The notes: a model not told the origin generated them from the letters alone. A stretch of 60,263 nucleotides of DNA from Parasutterella muris (GCF_009767915.1 NZ_WSRP01000016.1:1-60263), one strand, 5' to 3'. Numbered from the stretch's first letter, positions 28,101 to 37,060 are shown. Numbers and translations: made by a program.

Positions 28101-28524
28101 CGTCTGTGATTGTCCTAATTGGGAAGAAGAAAAGAAGGGAAAGATGATGACGGGCAAGGGCGGGAAAATCATTTTTCAAGCCCTAACTTCAGCGGGAATG
28201 TCACTGGAGAATGGATATTTCACATCGCTTGTAAAAGCCAAAAAAGAAGACAAATTTTTGAGTGCTGAACAAATCGCTCACTGCTCGAAATACTTAGATA
28301 AGGAAATTGAACTTATTAAGCCTTCGGTCATCATTGCTTTAGGCTCTGCAAGCATCAGAAAATTTGTACCAAGCGTAAAAGGAGCAGAAGCTGACGGGCA
28401 GTCTTTTTATGTGAACGGGACAACTGTTGTTGGAGGCATCAATCCCGCTCAAATTTATTTTGATGGCAATAAGATTGATAATTTGATATCAACCTTTAAA
28501 AGCGCAAAAGAAGTGCTATCATAG
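25165..28524 (+). CDS. C-family DNA polymerase (Pol III alpha-like) fused to a UDG-like domain
   Basis: A 1119-residue protein. Residues 1-80 are a PHP-like fold whose metal residues are lost (GIKSDFS for HxHSxYS, TDDM for TDHG). The Pol III alpha core keeps the catalytic Asp pair in PDADLDYQSTRR (about 420-430) and the third Asp in LIKMDILGLSTLDTL (about 566-580), plus GPGRGSCGGSLVAYL and YGFNKSHSVEYS. After a helix-hairpin-helix-like part (about 850-910), residues about 950-1119 resemble a family 4 uracil-DNA glycosylase: CKDCDLC, DCPNWEEEKKGKMMTGKGGK, a VIIALGS strand and INPAQIYF for the HPA loop. OB and tau-binding domains of cellular alpha are absent. Likely the phage replicase. Confidence 0.9.
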   Translation: MNCRIGIKSDFSIGRSLLTIEKIVKNAVEAKYDGVVVTDDMTISAMPFLSNALKDKGIKMVFGVTLFVYEDATYRPPRKSSGEIAKENQMYTLKVYAKGEKGIKSIFKLLTLANTSSHFYYNPRTQLSEVLELEDVVISTGDFFNLFSYEKYEEVLVALINKFGKENVFLEHVLTDNPLFERTNVRAIQCWQKYHCPVLGTLPALYESDKQLDSLNVYQAVYKNMPITAEKCVMLNVQKIGEYSFKIDNARLTSDVLEPLVRIYLTEGEISEYISQCMDKSAEKLFSDCEYEFQKKAPCLPKLADNEFAEVVRQCKEGWKKRFTKPVLGYLPPKEKLPEYVERLKYELSVLQKMNFSGYFLVVSDMVRWSKSQGIVVGPGRGSCGGSLVAYLMGITEVDPIRFNLFFERFINPERHDLPDADLDYQSTRRQEVIDYLQEKYGKDCVAGISNYGTLGSASAIRDVGRIFGLPLNKLEVSKLVPKEHGFSSTLEECVETVPEIKEFAKENPKLWSHSLALQNVKRSLGRHAAGTIVAGEPLKNRAVVETRSGSAVVNWDKRIVEDMGLIKMDILGLSTLDTLQIALNYIKERHGREINLLDISLDDEATLDAFGRGETTGVFQFESPGMKNLLKNLATSSRLTFEDITTATALYRPGPMDSGLLDDFVRIKKGYKTIFYDHPNMERALKETCGVMVYQEQVMQVARDLAGFTMGEADLLRRAMGKKQLDKMKLIKEKFIKGANTVSGMSEDQAEEIFNKIEKFASYGFNKSHSVEYSIISYWSCFLRTHFPAEYFAASLSIIDDDKYESVVKDAGEAGIEILPPQINHSSDRFEVLNKHQILAPFSSVKFISGNIAKKIVALRKKNGPFKSVEEFKRYAAMTGSGVNKRAVTNLELVGSFCEIDSSLPPVDDPSRIKDQKDLMGGLIQRVVKCNRTTTLDTDLRAQLRDTIKLTATCKDCDLCSKKHCAPSIGGTDIKYMVVCDCPNWEEEKKGKMMTGKGGKIIFQALTSAGMSLENGYFTSLVKAKKEDKFLSAEQIAHCSKYLDKEIELIKPSVIIALGSASIRKFVPSVKGAEADGQSFYVNGTTVVGGINPAQIYFDGNKIDNLISTFKSAKEVLS

Positions 28525-28527
28525 TAT

Positions 28528-28545
28528 TAAGTAATCAATTACTTA
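28528..28545. promoter_or_regulatory. Dispersed operator, copy 4
   Basis: TAAGTAATCAATTACTTA; both half-sites perfect. It lies 15 nt before the next start and just after an extended -10-like TGCTATCAT. Confidence 0.8.
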
Positions 28546-28559
28546 TTTACAGGTGCAAA

Positions 28560-29000
28560 ATGACACTTAAATACAAACCAGACATGGTTAAGTTCTCGAA
28601 CGAGATTCTTGTTACCGAAGAGAACTTGGATTCATGCGCAATGAACCAGTCAGGTCTCACAAGCTACTACTCTTCGCAGAAAGCGAGCGCAGATCGACAG
28701 CTCAATCTCTGCAAGCTAGCGCAAGAGATCACGTATGCAAATCTCTACAAAGAGTTCAAAGAGAAATTGATCTCGTCAGAGGAGCGTTACACCGACAAAA
28801 CCATTGACTCAATGATTAAGACTGAACCGAAGTACATTGCAGTCGCTCAGAGAACAATCGATGCACAAGAAATTCGTGACCAGCTTCAAGCGTGTGTCAC
28901 TGCGTTGATTGACAGAAAGAAAAACATTCAACAACTTTTGGATTCAAGAACCATTCAAGCGGGAGGTGCTGTAGGACTAACGACCAGGAATAATTTTTAA
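28560..29000 (+). CDS. UvsY-like recombination mediator (putative)
   Basis: A 146-residue, mostly helical protein close to T4 UvsY in length. The YYSSQKASADRQLNLCK segment followed by helices with ERYTDKTIDSMIKTEPKYI and a final coil resembles UvsY-like proteins that load recombinase onto SSB-coated DNA. Its place beside SSB and RecA/UvsX genes agrees. The assignment rests on pattern and context, not a signature motif. Confidence 0.6.
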   Translation: MTLKYKPDMVKFSNEILVTEENLDSCAMNQSGLTSYYSSQKASADRQLNLCKLAQEITYANLYKEFKEKLISSEERYTDKTIDSMIKTEPKYIAVAQRTIDAQEIRDQLQACVTALIDRKKNIQQLLDSRTIQAGGAVGLTTRNNF

Positions 29001-29009
29001 CTCACTTAA

Positions 29010-29027
29010 TAACTAACTAGTTACTTA
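29010..29027. promoter_or_regulatory. Dispersed operator, copy 5
   Basis: TAACTAACTAGTTACTTA, 19 nt before the SSB start. Confidence 0.72.
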
Positions 29028-29046
29028 ATTACTTAAAAGGAAAGAA

Positions 29047-29928
29047 ATGAATAACGAAAGACTTTTAAATCTTTTAAACAAGAAAAAAGCAGAAAAGAAC
29101 CGCTCTCAGCTCAAATTTGTCACACCGAAAAAGGGTACAACTCATTACGTGCTCTTGCCAGGATGGAATCCCCTTGATCGCGAAACTTTCTGGCACGACT
29201 ATGGCGAACATTGGTGCAAAGACATGACAAAGGTCAGTCCGAAGGGCACCCCTTCTATCGCCGCCAGAGTAATTTGCAATGCCAAAACTCACGGTACTGC
29301 TTGCCCGATCTGTAACGCTCTTCGTGAAGCTCTTGATACGTGCGAAACAGACGAACAAAAGAAGTTCCTGACATCGAACTTCGGCTCTTCAAAGCGTTTC
29401 TTGATGAATGTGCTTGCGCTCGACAGTGAAGAACCTGACGAACCGCAGATTCTGTCTATTGGCACTAAGGCCTTTGACCAGCTGATTGAGTTGGTTGCGA
29501 AGTGGTCAACTCAAATGTTTGACCCAAACAACGCTCAAAAATTCTCAATCACTCGAACAGGTGAGGGTTTTGACACGAACTACATTGTGTCTATTGACCC
29601 TAGTACTTACCCGCTTAAGGATAACGTTTTGACAAAACTTCATGATCTTGATGCGATTTGTGAGCCAACTGATCAAGCTCAATTGACTAAAGCGCTTCAA
29701 ACTTTCAGACCTTATGGAGTTTCTGTACCTGCATTAAGCGCACCTGCATCAGCGCCGAAAGCGGCGTTATCTGCGCCTACAACTAACGTCACGCCTCCTG
29801 TTGAAGAAGTTGTTGGAACGAAAGAAGTAGCGAAACCAACAGACACGATTGACGTTGGCACAGATTTAGATTCCCTTTTGAAGGGCATCAACGCTGAAGT
29901 TGTCGAAGAAGACGATATTCCTTTCTAA
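29047..29928 (+). CDS. Single-stranded DNA-binding protein, T4 gp32-like
   Basis: A 293-residue protein. The N-terminus is basic (LLNKKKAEKNRSQLKF), the core has a Cys/His group fit for the gp32 zinc site (HWCKDM, then CNAKTHGTACPICN), then an Ala/Pro-rich linker (about 230-265) and an acidic tail ending EEDDIPF. The DDIPF tip is the protein-binding end shared by bacterial SSBs. It coats single-stranded DNA and recruits the replication and recombination proteins of the operon. Confidence 0.85.
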   Translation: MNNERLLNLLNKKKAEKNRSQLKFVTPKKGTTHYVLLPGWNPLDRETFWHDYGEHWCKDMTKVSPKGTPSIAARVICNAKTHGTACPICNALREALDTCETDEQKKFLTSNFGSSKRFLMNVLALDSEEPDEPQILSIGTKAFDQLIELVAKWSTQMFDPNNAQKFSITRTGEGFDTNYIVSIDPSTYPLKDNVLTKLHDLDAICEPTDQAQLTKALQTFRPYGVSVPALSAPASAPKAALSAPTTNVTPPVEEVVGTKEVAKPTDTIDVGTDLDSLLKGINAEVVEEDDIPF

Positions 29929-29972
29929 AAATTGAACATAGGGTGGGAGGGATAACCGACCGCCCGTTCTTT

Positions 29973-30860
29973 ATGCAGAACTTAGTGTTGGTTGACAAAA
30001 ACAGCATTGCACGAGCTTGGCATGCCGCTACAGTAATGAAGACAGATGAAGGTTTTCAGACGCAAGCGGTTTTTGGCATTGTCATAACAATGATGCGTCT
30101 CAAAGAAAAGTTCAAAGACCGTCAAATTATCGTTCTTGATGATGGACGGGCAGACTTTCGCTACCAGCTGTACCCGCAATATAAGGGGAACAGAAAACCA
30201 AAAGACGCAAAAGCCCAAGCCCAAATGGAGGCTTATTATGCACAAAGAGATTACATCAACAAGATTCTTTTCGCTTTGGGCGTACCAAAGTTTAAAGCTC
30301 CTAACTATGAAGCAGATGATATTGCGGGGTATATCTGCACAAACAAAAAAGATCGTGAAGTAGCGCTTATTACAAGTGATAAAGATTGGCTTCTTCTGAT
30401 TTCAGACGGCGTTGAATGGTTTGATCTTCGCAAACACGCCTATGTAAACAAAGACTGCTTTTATTCAGCGACCAAAGTATTCACTCCCGAGCAGTTTTTA
30501 ATGAAAAAGTGTCTCATGGGTGATAGAAGCGACAACATCAATGGCGTTGGTGGCATCGGAGAGATGAGAGCGACAACGTTGGCCATGCAGTATTCAACGT
30601 TTGAGAACTTTTTAGCCTCATTTTCTAAAACACCAAAACATTCAACTTGGGAAACAAAACTATTTGAGAGCAAGGAGGCTCATGAAATTTACGCAAGAAA
30701 TCAAAAACTGATGGACTTGCGTCATAAAACTATCGATCTTAATCAAATCCAAAAAAGTGTCAGCAAATTCAATGAGGACGAGTTTTTTAACTTGTGCTCT
30801 GAACTTCAATTCAACTCACTGATTGCTGAACTCAAAAAAATAAAGGAATTATTTAAATGA
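29973..30860 (+). CDS. 5'-3' exonuclease / flap endonuclease (T4 RNase H, T5 exonuclease family)
   Basis: About 295 residues from ATG 29973. Metal-binding acidic residues are in LVLVDKNS, VLDDGRADFR, YEADDIAGYI and ITSDKDWLLL, followed by a helix-3-turn-helix with GDRSDNINGVGGIG. The basic arch YKGNRKPKDAK is present. It removes RNA primers and flaps. A GTG start at 29943 is also open, after GGGAGGG-like sequence; 29973 fits the family N-terminus better. It overlaps the next gene by 4 nt. Confidence 0.88.
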   Translation: MQNLVLVDKNSIARAWHAATVMKTDEGFQTQAVFGIVITMMRLKEKFKDRQIIVLDDGRADFRYQLYPQYKGNRKPKDAKAQAQMEAYYAQRDYINKILFALGVPKFKAPNYEADDIAGYICTNKKDREVALITSDKDWLLLISDGVEWFDLRKHAYVNKDCFYSATKVFTPEQFLMKKCLMGDRSDNINGVGGIGEMRATTLAMQYSTFENFLASFSKTPKHSTWETKLFESKEAHEIYARNQKLMDLRHKTIDLNQIQKSVSKFNEDEFFNLCSELQFNSLIAELKKIKELFK

Positions 30861-31873
30861 CAAAAGAAACAACAAAAGATGCAGTTGCCATTTTGGAAAA
30901 AGAAATCGGTCCTAATTCAGAAATCTATGGTTTTGACAAATTTATTGACACGGGTTATGCCCCGCTCAACAAAATCATCTCCAATAAGTACAAGGACGGT
31001 GGTCTTCCCTATGGTCGAATCATTGAGATTGTTGGCGAGTCCAGTTCGGGCAAAACTCTGCTCGCAACAAAATTCATGATTGAAGTTCAAAAGCTTGGTG
31101 GCGTTGCCATCTTCATTGATTGGGAAAGATCATTCAGCATCAAACTTGCCCAAGACTTGGGACTGAACATTGAAAGACCTTATTTCTTTTACTTCACTCC
31201 TGACACATGGGAAGCGGGTAACATGATTGCGACTAAAATTTGCGCAATCATAAGAGAAAAGAAGATCATTGACGAAAGCGCTCCAATCATCTCGATTTTC
31301 GACTCAATGGCGAGTGCTGTACCCGCCCAAAGCATTTCAAAAGAAATTGATGCTTATGGCATGAATGACACAACAGCTCTTGCACGAGTCGCATCAACAA
31401 CTCTAAAGGTGATGAATCAGAGAGCTTGGAAAACGAATGCGACCTTTGTGTATCTGAATCAGGTGAGAACAGTTCCTGGCGCATACGTCCCGACGACAAG
31501 CACTCCTGGCGGTAAAGCAATGGAGTACCAAAGTTCAGTTCGTCTCTTTGTCTCTAAAAAGAAACTTGTGGACAAAGAAAAGAAGTACTGCGGTCAGAGA
31601 ATCATGATCGAAGCACGCAAAAACAAAATGACCAAGCCATTTCAGACGTGTTGTATCGACATGTATTACAACGACGAAAACGTACCTGAATTTGATTACG
31701 TCAGCTCGATAATTGATGAGCTGATTGCTCAAGACAAACTCGAAACCTCTGGAGCTTGGATTGTCTTTGATGGCAAGAAATACTACAAGAGCCAGTTGGT
31801 TCAGAAAGTCAATGAAGAGGGTTTGTATCAAAAGCTGTGTGACATTTTAGAAAACGACAAGCAAGAGGCTTGA
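30857..31873 (+). CDS. RecA/UvsX-family recombinase
   Basis: A 338-residue strand-exchange ATPase with Walker A GESSSGKT (about 58-65), Walker B IISIFDSMAS and the DNA-binding loop STPGGKAMEYQSS followed by RLFV. It lacks the long RecA C-terminal tail. It would drive recombination-dependent replication with the SSB, UvsY-like and gp46/47 proteins encoded around it. Confidence 0.9.
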   Translation: MTKETTKDAVAILEKEIGPNSEIYGFDKFIDTGYAPLNKIISNKYKDGGLPYGRIIEIVGESSSGKTLLATKFMIEVQKLGGVAIFIDWERSFSIKLAQDLGLNIERPYFFYFTPDTWEAGNMIATKICAIIREKKIIDESAPIISIFDSMASAVPAQSISKEIDAYGMNDTTALARVASTTLKVMNQRAWKTNATFVYLNQVRTVPGAYVPTTSTPGGKAMEYQSSVRLFVSKKKLVDKEKKYCGQRIMIEARKNKMTKPFQTCCIDMYYNDENVPEFDYVSSIIDELIAQDKLETSGAWIVFDGKKYYKSQLVQKVNEEGLYQKLCDILENDKQEA

Positions 31874-31874
31874 T

Positions 31875-32738
31875 ATGAAGGGCATTATTTCTGGAATTAA
31901 GGTACCGAAAGAGCCGTTTGACGCTAGCAAAGTACCTCTCGATTTAAGGATAATGCCCCTGCGTGAAGCAGAGGACCTTAGAGATTCTTATTTTTATGAG
32001 AGGTACATCGGCTTTGAACTTGAAGCCGAACTGACACACGAACATTATATTGAAGGTGTATCGCCCTTCAGAATTGGCTACAAAGAACATACTTCAAAGG
32101 AAGAGCTGAAGCGTCCTCCTCTCAGTGTCGCAGATTATCTGTTTAGACGTGAATACATTCAAGAAAGAGGAAGAATATATGAAATGTGGCCCGAAGCCAA
32201 ACACCATATTGCAAGCGCCTTCTTGATTGTTTTGAACGAATGCCCTCTGAAAGACCCTCTTGGTACCAAGGAGTTTTACAGTCGAGAATTGGCGTCCCCA
32301 ATGAACTTGGGGGAGTACAGAAGAAGGTACAACCTAAACATTCTAGTTCCTTATTTTCTGTACTACTACAGCGCTACTGGCGAAAAAGCTGAAAATCTCG
32401 CTGGGGTGTTGGAATTTATAGACCCAAATTATGCGTGTCTTTTCGCCGAACTAGAAGAGATGAAAAAACTCAAAAGTTTTTATAAGAATCTTTTCAAAGA
32501 GCTGACAAGGTACAAACGGCAACGAGACGAAGGACTCTTTACAAAAGTAATGATTGAAATCGGGCGTCTCATGAGTCAGAAAATGCTTGAATTCGACGTT
32601 TACAACGAAAGTGAAAACTCATACAGCATGAGTGCAATCAAAAAATTGTGTTTGAGTTGCAGGATAGATTTTGGTGCAGTTTCAGAAGAAACCAAAACTG
32701 AGAAATACTCCTTTCATCCTTTGTGGGGGACTTGGTAA
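31875..32738 (+). CDS. Hypothetical protein, 287 aa
   Basis: Not recognised. Helical, slightly charged, with no membrane segment. It starts 1 nt after the recombinase stop and its TAA overlaps the ATG of the SbcD-like gene, so it belongs to the recombination operon. It ends HPLWGTW, matched by HPNFGTW at the end of the gene at 35835-36491. Confidence 0.7.
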   Translation: MKGIISGIKVPKEPFDASKVPLDLRIMPLREAEDLRDSYFYERYIGFELEAELTHEHYIEGVSPFRIGYKEHTSKEELKRPPLSVADYLFRREYIQERGRIYEMWPEAKHHIASAFLIVLNECPLKDPLGTKEFYSRELASPMNLGEYRRRYNLNILVPYFLYYYSATGEKAENLAGVLEFIDPNYACLFAELEEMKKLKSFYKNLFKELTRYKRQRDEGLFTKVMIEIGRLMSQKMLEFDVYNESENSYSMSAIKKLCLSCRIDFGAVSEETKTEKYSFHPLWGTW

Positions 32739-33883
32739 TGAGAATTTGCATCATCAGCGATACACATTTACATAACTGGACTCAGTTTTCAACGATTGAT
32801 AAAAACGGCGTCAACAGTCGCTTGAAAATCATCTTAAAAGAGATGTATTCAGTCGCAGAAAAAGCAAAAGAAGCAGGTTGCGAAGCGTTGGTTCATTGTG
32901 GCGACCTTTTTCATGTAAAAGGCAAAGTGGACACAAGCGTGCTTGTGCCAACCACATTTCTTCTGGAGAAGATTAACTCGCTTTTCCCGAAAGGTATTGT
33001 TTTGATTACGGGGAATCACGACATCGATTTCTCAGAAAACTCAAATGTGGCGGGAAATTCTCTCTTCATCCCGAAGTTACAGAAAGTTGTGTCTAAAGTC
33101 GAAAACGGGCGTCTTCTAGCGAGCGATGACGATATTTTATTTATCGCTTGGCATAAAGACATTGACACTTGGAAGTCTGTCTTTGAAAAAGCTATTGAAG
33201 CCCATCAGCCAAGATTTGTCTTTACTCATGCGCCAATTGATGGTGCGGTCAAAGGCGTACCTGCTCATGGATTGACGCAAGAGTACTTAGATTCAATAGG
33301 CTTCAAGGGAAAGATTTTTGCAGGTCACTACCACAATCACAAGAGAATCAGTGAACAGCTCATTTCTGTAGGTGCCTTATGTCATCACTCTTGGTCTGAT
33401 GTCGGTTCAAAAGCGGGTTTTGTTATTTTGGATACCGATACGGGAGAGTGGAATTTTCGCGAGAGCAAAGCCCCGAAATTTGTTGATTTGGAAGGTGTTC
33501 CAGAAACCGTAGAAACGACGAAAACCATCGCAGAAGAGGGAGGGTTCCGCATAGTCGTCGTTCAAGAACCCGAAGAAAAGATGAAATCTCTCATCAGTGG
33601 CAACTATGTGCGTTTGACCACAGATAAAGAAATTAAAGACGCCAAAGAAATTCGTGATTTCTTGATTTCTCAGTACGGCGCTAAAGAAGCGCTAGTCAAT
33701 ATCAAAGCGAAGAAAGCAGAGGTTATTCGCACAGAAACGGTTTCGGGTATCACAAGAAACCCACTCAGCGACTCAATCTGCGTCTATTTGGATGAAGTAT
33801 ATAAGTCTGAAACTGAAGAGTTCAGAAAGAAAGTAAAAGTTCAAGCTCTTGATATTCTGGGCTTAATAGGAGCTGAAAAATGA
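32738..33883 (+). CDS. SbcD/gp47-like DNA exonuclease subunit
   Basis: About 381 residues from ATG 32738. The calcineurin-like phosphoesterase motifs are complete: ISDTHLH, CGDLFH, ITGNHDIDF, THAPIDG and AGHYHNH. This is the Mre11-type nuclease that pairs with the next gene's Rad50-type ATPase to process DNA ends. GTG 32723 is an alternative start. A 4-nt overlap links it to the partner. Confidence 0.92.
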   Translation: MRICIISDTHLHNWTQFSTIDKNGVNSRLKIILKEMYSVAEKAKEAGCEALVHCGDLFHVKGKVDTSVLVPTTFLLEKINSLFPKGIVLITGNHDIDFSENSNVAGNSLFIPKLQKVVSKVENGRLLASDDDILFIAWHKDIDTWKSVFEKAIEAHQPRFVFTHAPIDGAVKGVPAHGLTQEYLDSIGFKGKIFAGHYHNHKRISEQLISVGALCHHSWSDVGSKAGFVILDTDTGEWNFRESKAPKFVDLEGVPETVETTKTIAEEGGFRIVVVQEPEEKMKSLISGNYVRLTTDKEIKDAKEIRDFLISQYGAKEALVNIKAKKAEVIRTETVSGITRNPLSDSICVYLDEVYKSETEEFRKKVKVQALDILGLIGAEK

Positions 33884-35835
33884 AATTTGGCGAATTGAAA
33901 ATAAAGAATTTTCTCATTATTGGCGAAGCTACTGTATCTCTTGCAAATCGTGGTCTTTTACTCATAGAAGGTCAAAACGATGACGACGAAAGCGCAAATA
34001 GCAATGGTGCAGGGAAGTCCAGTCTAGTTGACGCCCTCTGTTGGTGTTTGTTTGGAGTGACAGCCAGAGGTGTTTCTGGCGATGCGGTTATCAATAAGAA
34101 AGCCAAAAAAGAGTGTGTGGTGGGAGTAGAAGTTTGGACAGAAGATTTGAACTGCTACTACATTGAAAGAGGGCGAAAGAGCAAAAGATTAGGCAACAAT
34201 CTGATTGTTCAGCACGTTGTTATTGACGGTCTTGACGTTGGTGGAAGTTGTGAATTAACAAAGACAACAGTGTCAGAGACTCAAAAGGTTGTTAATGGCA
34301 TTCTTGGTTGCTCTTATGAAGTGTTTACATCTTCAATTTATGCCGCTCAAGAAAAGATGCCCGATCTTCCTTCTCTGACCGACAAGATGCTCAAGACACT
34401 AATTGAAGAGGCGGCTGGCATTGATCGACTGCAAAAGGCAAGTGAAATTGCAAAGGACATGTGCGGCAAGGCCCATGACCAAGTAGAGTCCATTCAGACA
34501 AAAATTGGTTTTGCTGACAAGACACTGAGTGCTAGTGAGGAAAATATCAAACATCTGCAAGAGCAAGACGAAGACTTTGTTAAAAAACAGCAGTCCAAAA
34601 TTGCAGAATTGACTGCTGAAAAGAATGCCATTGAAGCTGAAATTGCCAAGATTGCTTTGCTTTCAAAGTCAGAAACTGACACTCTTGAAGATCGAGCGAA
34701 TCAGATTAGAGAGCATCTAAAGAACTATTCAACATTAGAGGCTCAGAGTAGAAAGCTTCAAAACGACTTCAATCTTGAACAAAATAAATGCGTCATGTTG
34801 AAGTCTGACATTGAAAAGACAAAAAAGAAAGTCGAAGGCTTAAAGCAAGAGACGACTAATCTCGATTCAAAAATTGGAACTCGTTGCGGTGAATGCGGAA
34901 AAATTTATCAAGCAGAAGACTTGAGCACAGCTAAGAAAGCTATTGAATCTCAGATTGCTAAGACAAATGAAGAACTGATGTCTCAGATGCGGGAATTCAT
35001 GGCTCAGGTTGAACAAGCTAAGCAGTTTGCGAAAAACGTTGCGGAGTTTAAGAAAAAACTACCCGACGTAACGGCTTTAGCTACCGAGCTCTCAACCATA
35101 GAGAATAAGTTTAAGAAGAACCAGAATAGCGTCTTTGAAATCAGAAGTAAAAAAGAACGGGCAGAGTTAATTCAGAAAAACATTTTGGAATGCGAAAAGA
35201 CTCTCAACGAAGAAAGCCCTTACAAGAAGTTTCTTGCCGAAGAGACTGAGAAAATTTCGGAAGGCGTTAAAGAAAAAGCTCAGCTTGAACAACAGCTATT
35301 AGAGGCTCAAGAGGCTGAAAAAGTAGCTGAAAGCGTTCAACAGCTTTACTCGGTTAAAGGCATTCGTGCTCATATTTTGGATACGATCACACCGTATCTC
35401 AATGAGCGTACTGCCTTCTACTTAAACACACTTTCAGACGGCGAAATTACAGCAACTTGGCAGACGCTTACGAAGACTGCTAAGGGCGATTTCCGAGAAA
35501 AATTCTCAATTGAAGTTCAAAGCGTGAAAGGCGCAACCTGCTTTGCAGGATTGAGCGGTGGCGAAAAGAGAAAAGTTCGCATTGCTACTTCTATGGCTTT
35601 ACAAGACTTGGTAACGTCGAGGGCAGAAAACCCGATTGGTCTTTATATTGCAGACGAGGTTGATCATGCCATCGACGCCAGTGGTCTTGAGCGTCTTATG
35701 ACAATTCTTGACGCTAAAGCGAAAGAACACGGCACAGCACTTGTCATTTCTCATAACTCACTGAGAGATTGGATTGACAACACTATTACTGTCGTTAAAA
35801 AGGATGGCACAAGTTCTCTTGTGGAGAGCAAGTGA
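33880..35835 (+). CDS. SbcC/gp46-like ATPase (Rad50 type)
   Basis: A 651-residue SMC-like ATPase: Walker A SNGAGKSSLVDALCW (about 44-58), two long coiled coils, a zinc hook CGECGK (about 336), the ABC signature LSGGEKRK (about 559) and Walker B LYIADEVDHAID. With the gp47-like partner it resects ends for recombination. Shorter than cellular SbcC, as in T4. Confidence 0.93.
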   Translation: MKFGELKIKNFLIIGEATVSLANRGLLLIEGQNDDDESANSNGAGKSSLVDALCWCLFGVTARGVSGDAVINKKAKKECVVGVEVWTEDLNCYYIERGRKSKRLGNNLIVQHVVIDGLDVGGSCELTKTTVSETQKVVNGILGCSYEVFTSSIYAAQEKMPDLPSLTDKMLKTLIEEAAGIDRLQKASEIAKDMCGKAHDQVESIQTKIGFADKTLSASEENIKHLQEQDEDFVKKQQSKIAELTAEKNAIEAEIAKIALLSKSETDTLEDRANQIREHLKNYSTLEAQSRKLQNDFNLEQNKCVMLKSDIEKTKKKVEGLKQETTNLDSKIGTRCGECGKIYQAEDLSTAKKAIESQIAKTNEELMSQMREFMAQVEQAKQFAKNVAEFKKKLPDVTALATELSTIENKFKKNQNSVFEIRSKKERAELIQKNILECEKTLNEESPYKKFLAEETEKISEGVKEKAQLEQQLLEAQEAEKVAESVQQLYSVKGIRAHILDTITPYLNERTAFYLNTLSDGEITATWQTLTKTAKGDFREKFSIEVQSVKGATCFAGLSGGEKRKVRIATSMALQDLVTSRAENPIGLYIADEVDHAIDASGLERLMTILDAKAKEHGTALVISHNSLRDWIDNTITVVKKDGTSSLVESK

Positions 35836-36491
35836 TGAAAATCGATGAATCTCTGATTTTCCCTACCTGCATTAATGCCAAAAAAGACGACATAAGAGAG
35901 GTGGGCATTCGTTGGGCGCATTTTTATGAGGCTCAATATCTTGCGAATCAGACTCGTGATAAATGTTCACTGCACCCGAGCGGCGCAAAAATTTACGGTC
36001 AAGACGGCATGACAGAATACAGTTTGCTAGGCGGTGAGGAATTTGAAATCACAAGTTTTAAATGCGGTATTCTCAAATATGCCACGACTGAAGAATTGCA
36101 GAAGAACGAAGATAATGAATTTATTTTTCGTGTAAAAGTCACGGGTCATCTCGACGGCCCGACAATCTCCAGTTATCAGAAACTAGACGACTACACGTTT
36201 ACGTATGAGATATTTGTAATGCCAATCGATAAGAAAATGAGCGGTGTCAAAGCGAAATATTTAATCGAGTTGAACAGCGTCATTCCTGTTGGTAGGAAAT
36301 CTTCAGAACGCTTAGACAGAACACGAGAGAAAGTTGACAGTTTTATTAAGTGGGATGACGCTTTAGGCTTGGATGAATTTTCTCATAACTACATTTTCCC
36401 AATTATTTACAACACATTGAATGAGACGTTTAGAAGCGAAAAAGCAACGCCCATTGCGTCATCAACTCATCCTAATTTTGGTACATGGTAA
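35835..36491 (+). CDS. Hypothetical protein, about 218 aa
   Basis: Not recognised. Start ATG 35835 overlaps the gp46 stop (GTG 35832 also possible). Mixed alpha/beta, many aromatic residues, C-terminus HPNFGTW like the gene at 31875. Its stop overlaps the RuvC-like start. Operon place suggests a role in recombination or end processing. Confidence 0.65.
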   Translation: MKIDESLIFPTCINAKKDDIREVGIRWAHFYEAQYLANQTRDKCSLHPSGAKIYGQDGMTEYSLLGGEEFEITSFKCGILKYATTEELQKNEDNEFIFRVKVTGHLDGPTISSYQKLDDYTFTYEIFVMPIDKKMSGVKAKYLIELNSVIPVGRKSSERLDRTREKVDSFIKWDDALGLDEFSHNYIFPIIYNTLNETFRSEKATPIASSTHPNFGTW

Positions 36492-37060
36492 TGAAAATAA
36501 AAATAATAGGCATTGACCCTTCATTAAGGAACTTCGGGATTGCTATCGGTGTGTACGACAGCGAGACGAAAAAATTTGACGTTATAGACTTGAAATTAGT
36601 GTCTACAAGCCCTTCAAACGAAAAGAGAGTACGCAAGAACTCCCAGGACTTGGAAAGCGCTAGAGCGCTTTTTAAGGGCGTTTGTGAGATCATTGAAAGC
36701 TATCGTCCGACGTATGCTTTTGTCGAGGTTCCGCATGGTTCTCAAAGCGCTCGTTCAATGGCTAGTTATGGGATTTGCATTGGTTTGTTGGCTTCTCTTC
36801 CAATTCCAATTATTCAGGTAACAGCTCAAGAAAATAAGGTTAGGGCAGTTAATCACAAAACAGCAAGCAAAGAGGAAATGATTCTTTGGGCTTCAAAAAA
36901 GTTTCCGAAAGCACCTTGGATTAAGCGGAAACTTAAGGGGGAAGAGGTTATGGTCGAAAAAAACGAACACTTAGCAGATGCTATAGGGGCTATAAATGCA
37001 GGAGTTCAAACTGATGAGTGGAGAAACATCTCGTCTTTTATGAGTTCGATAGGGAAATAG
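36491..37060 (+). CDS. RuvC-like Holliday junction resolvase
   Basis: About 189 residues with the RNase H-type nuclease pattern of RuvC: first Asp in IIGIDPSLRNFGIA, Glu in YAFVEVPHGSQ and a C-terminal HLADAIGAINAG pair. It would cut branched recombination intermediates before packaging. ATG 36491 overlaps the preceding stop; ATG 36485 is an alternative. Last gene of the recombination operon. Confidence 0.82.
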   Translation: MKIKIIGIDPSLRNFGIAIGVYDSETKKFDVIDLKLVSTSPSNEKRVRKNSQDLESARALFKGVCEIIESYRPTYAFVEVPHGSQSARSMASYGICIGLLASLPIPIIQVTAQENKVRAVNHKTASKEEMILWASKKFPKAPWIKRKLKGEEVMVEKNEHLADAIGAINAGVQTDEWRNISSFMSSIGK

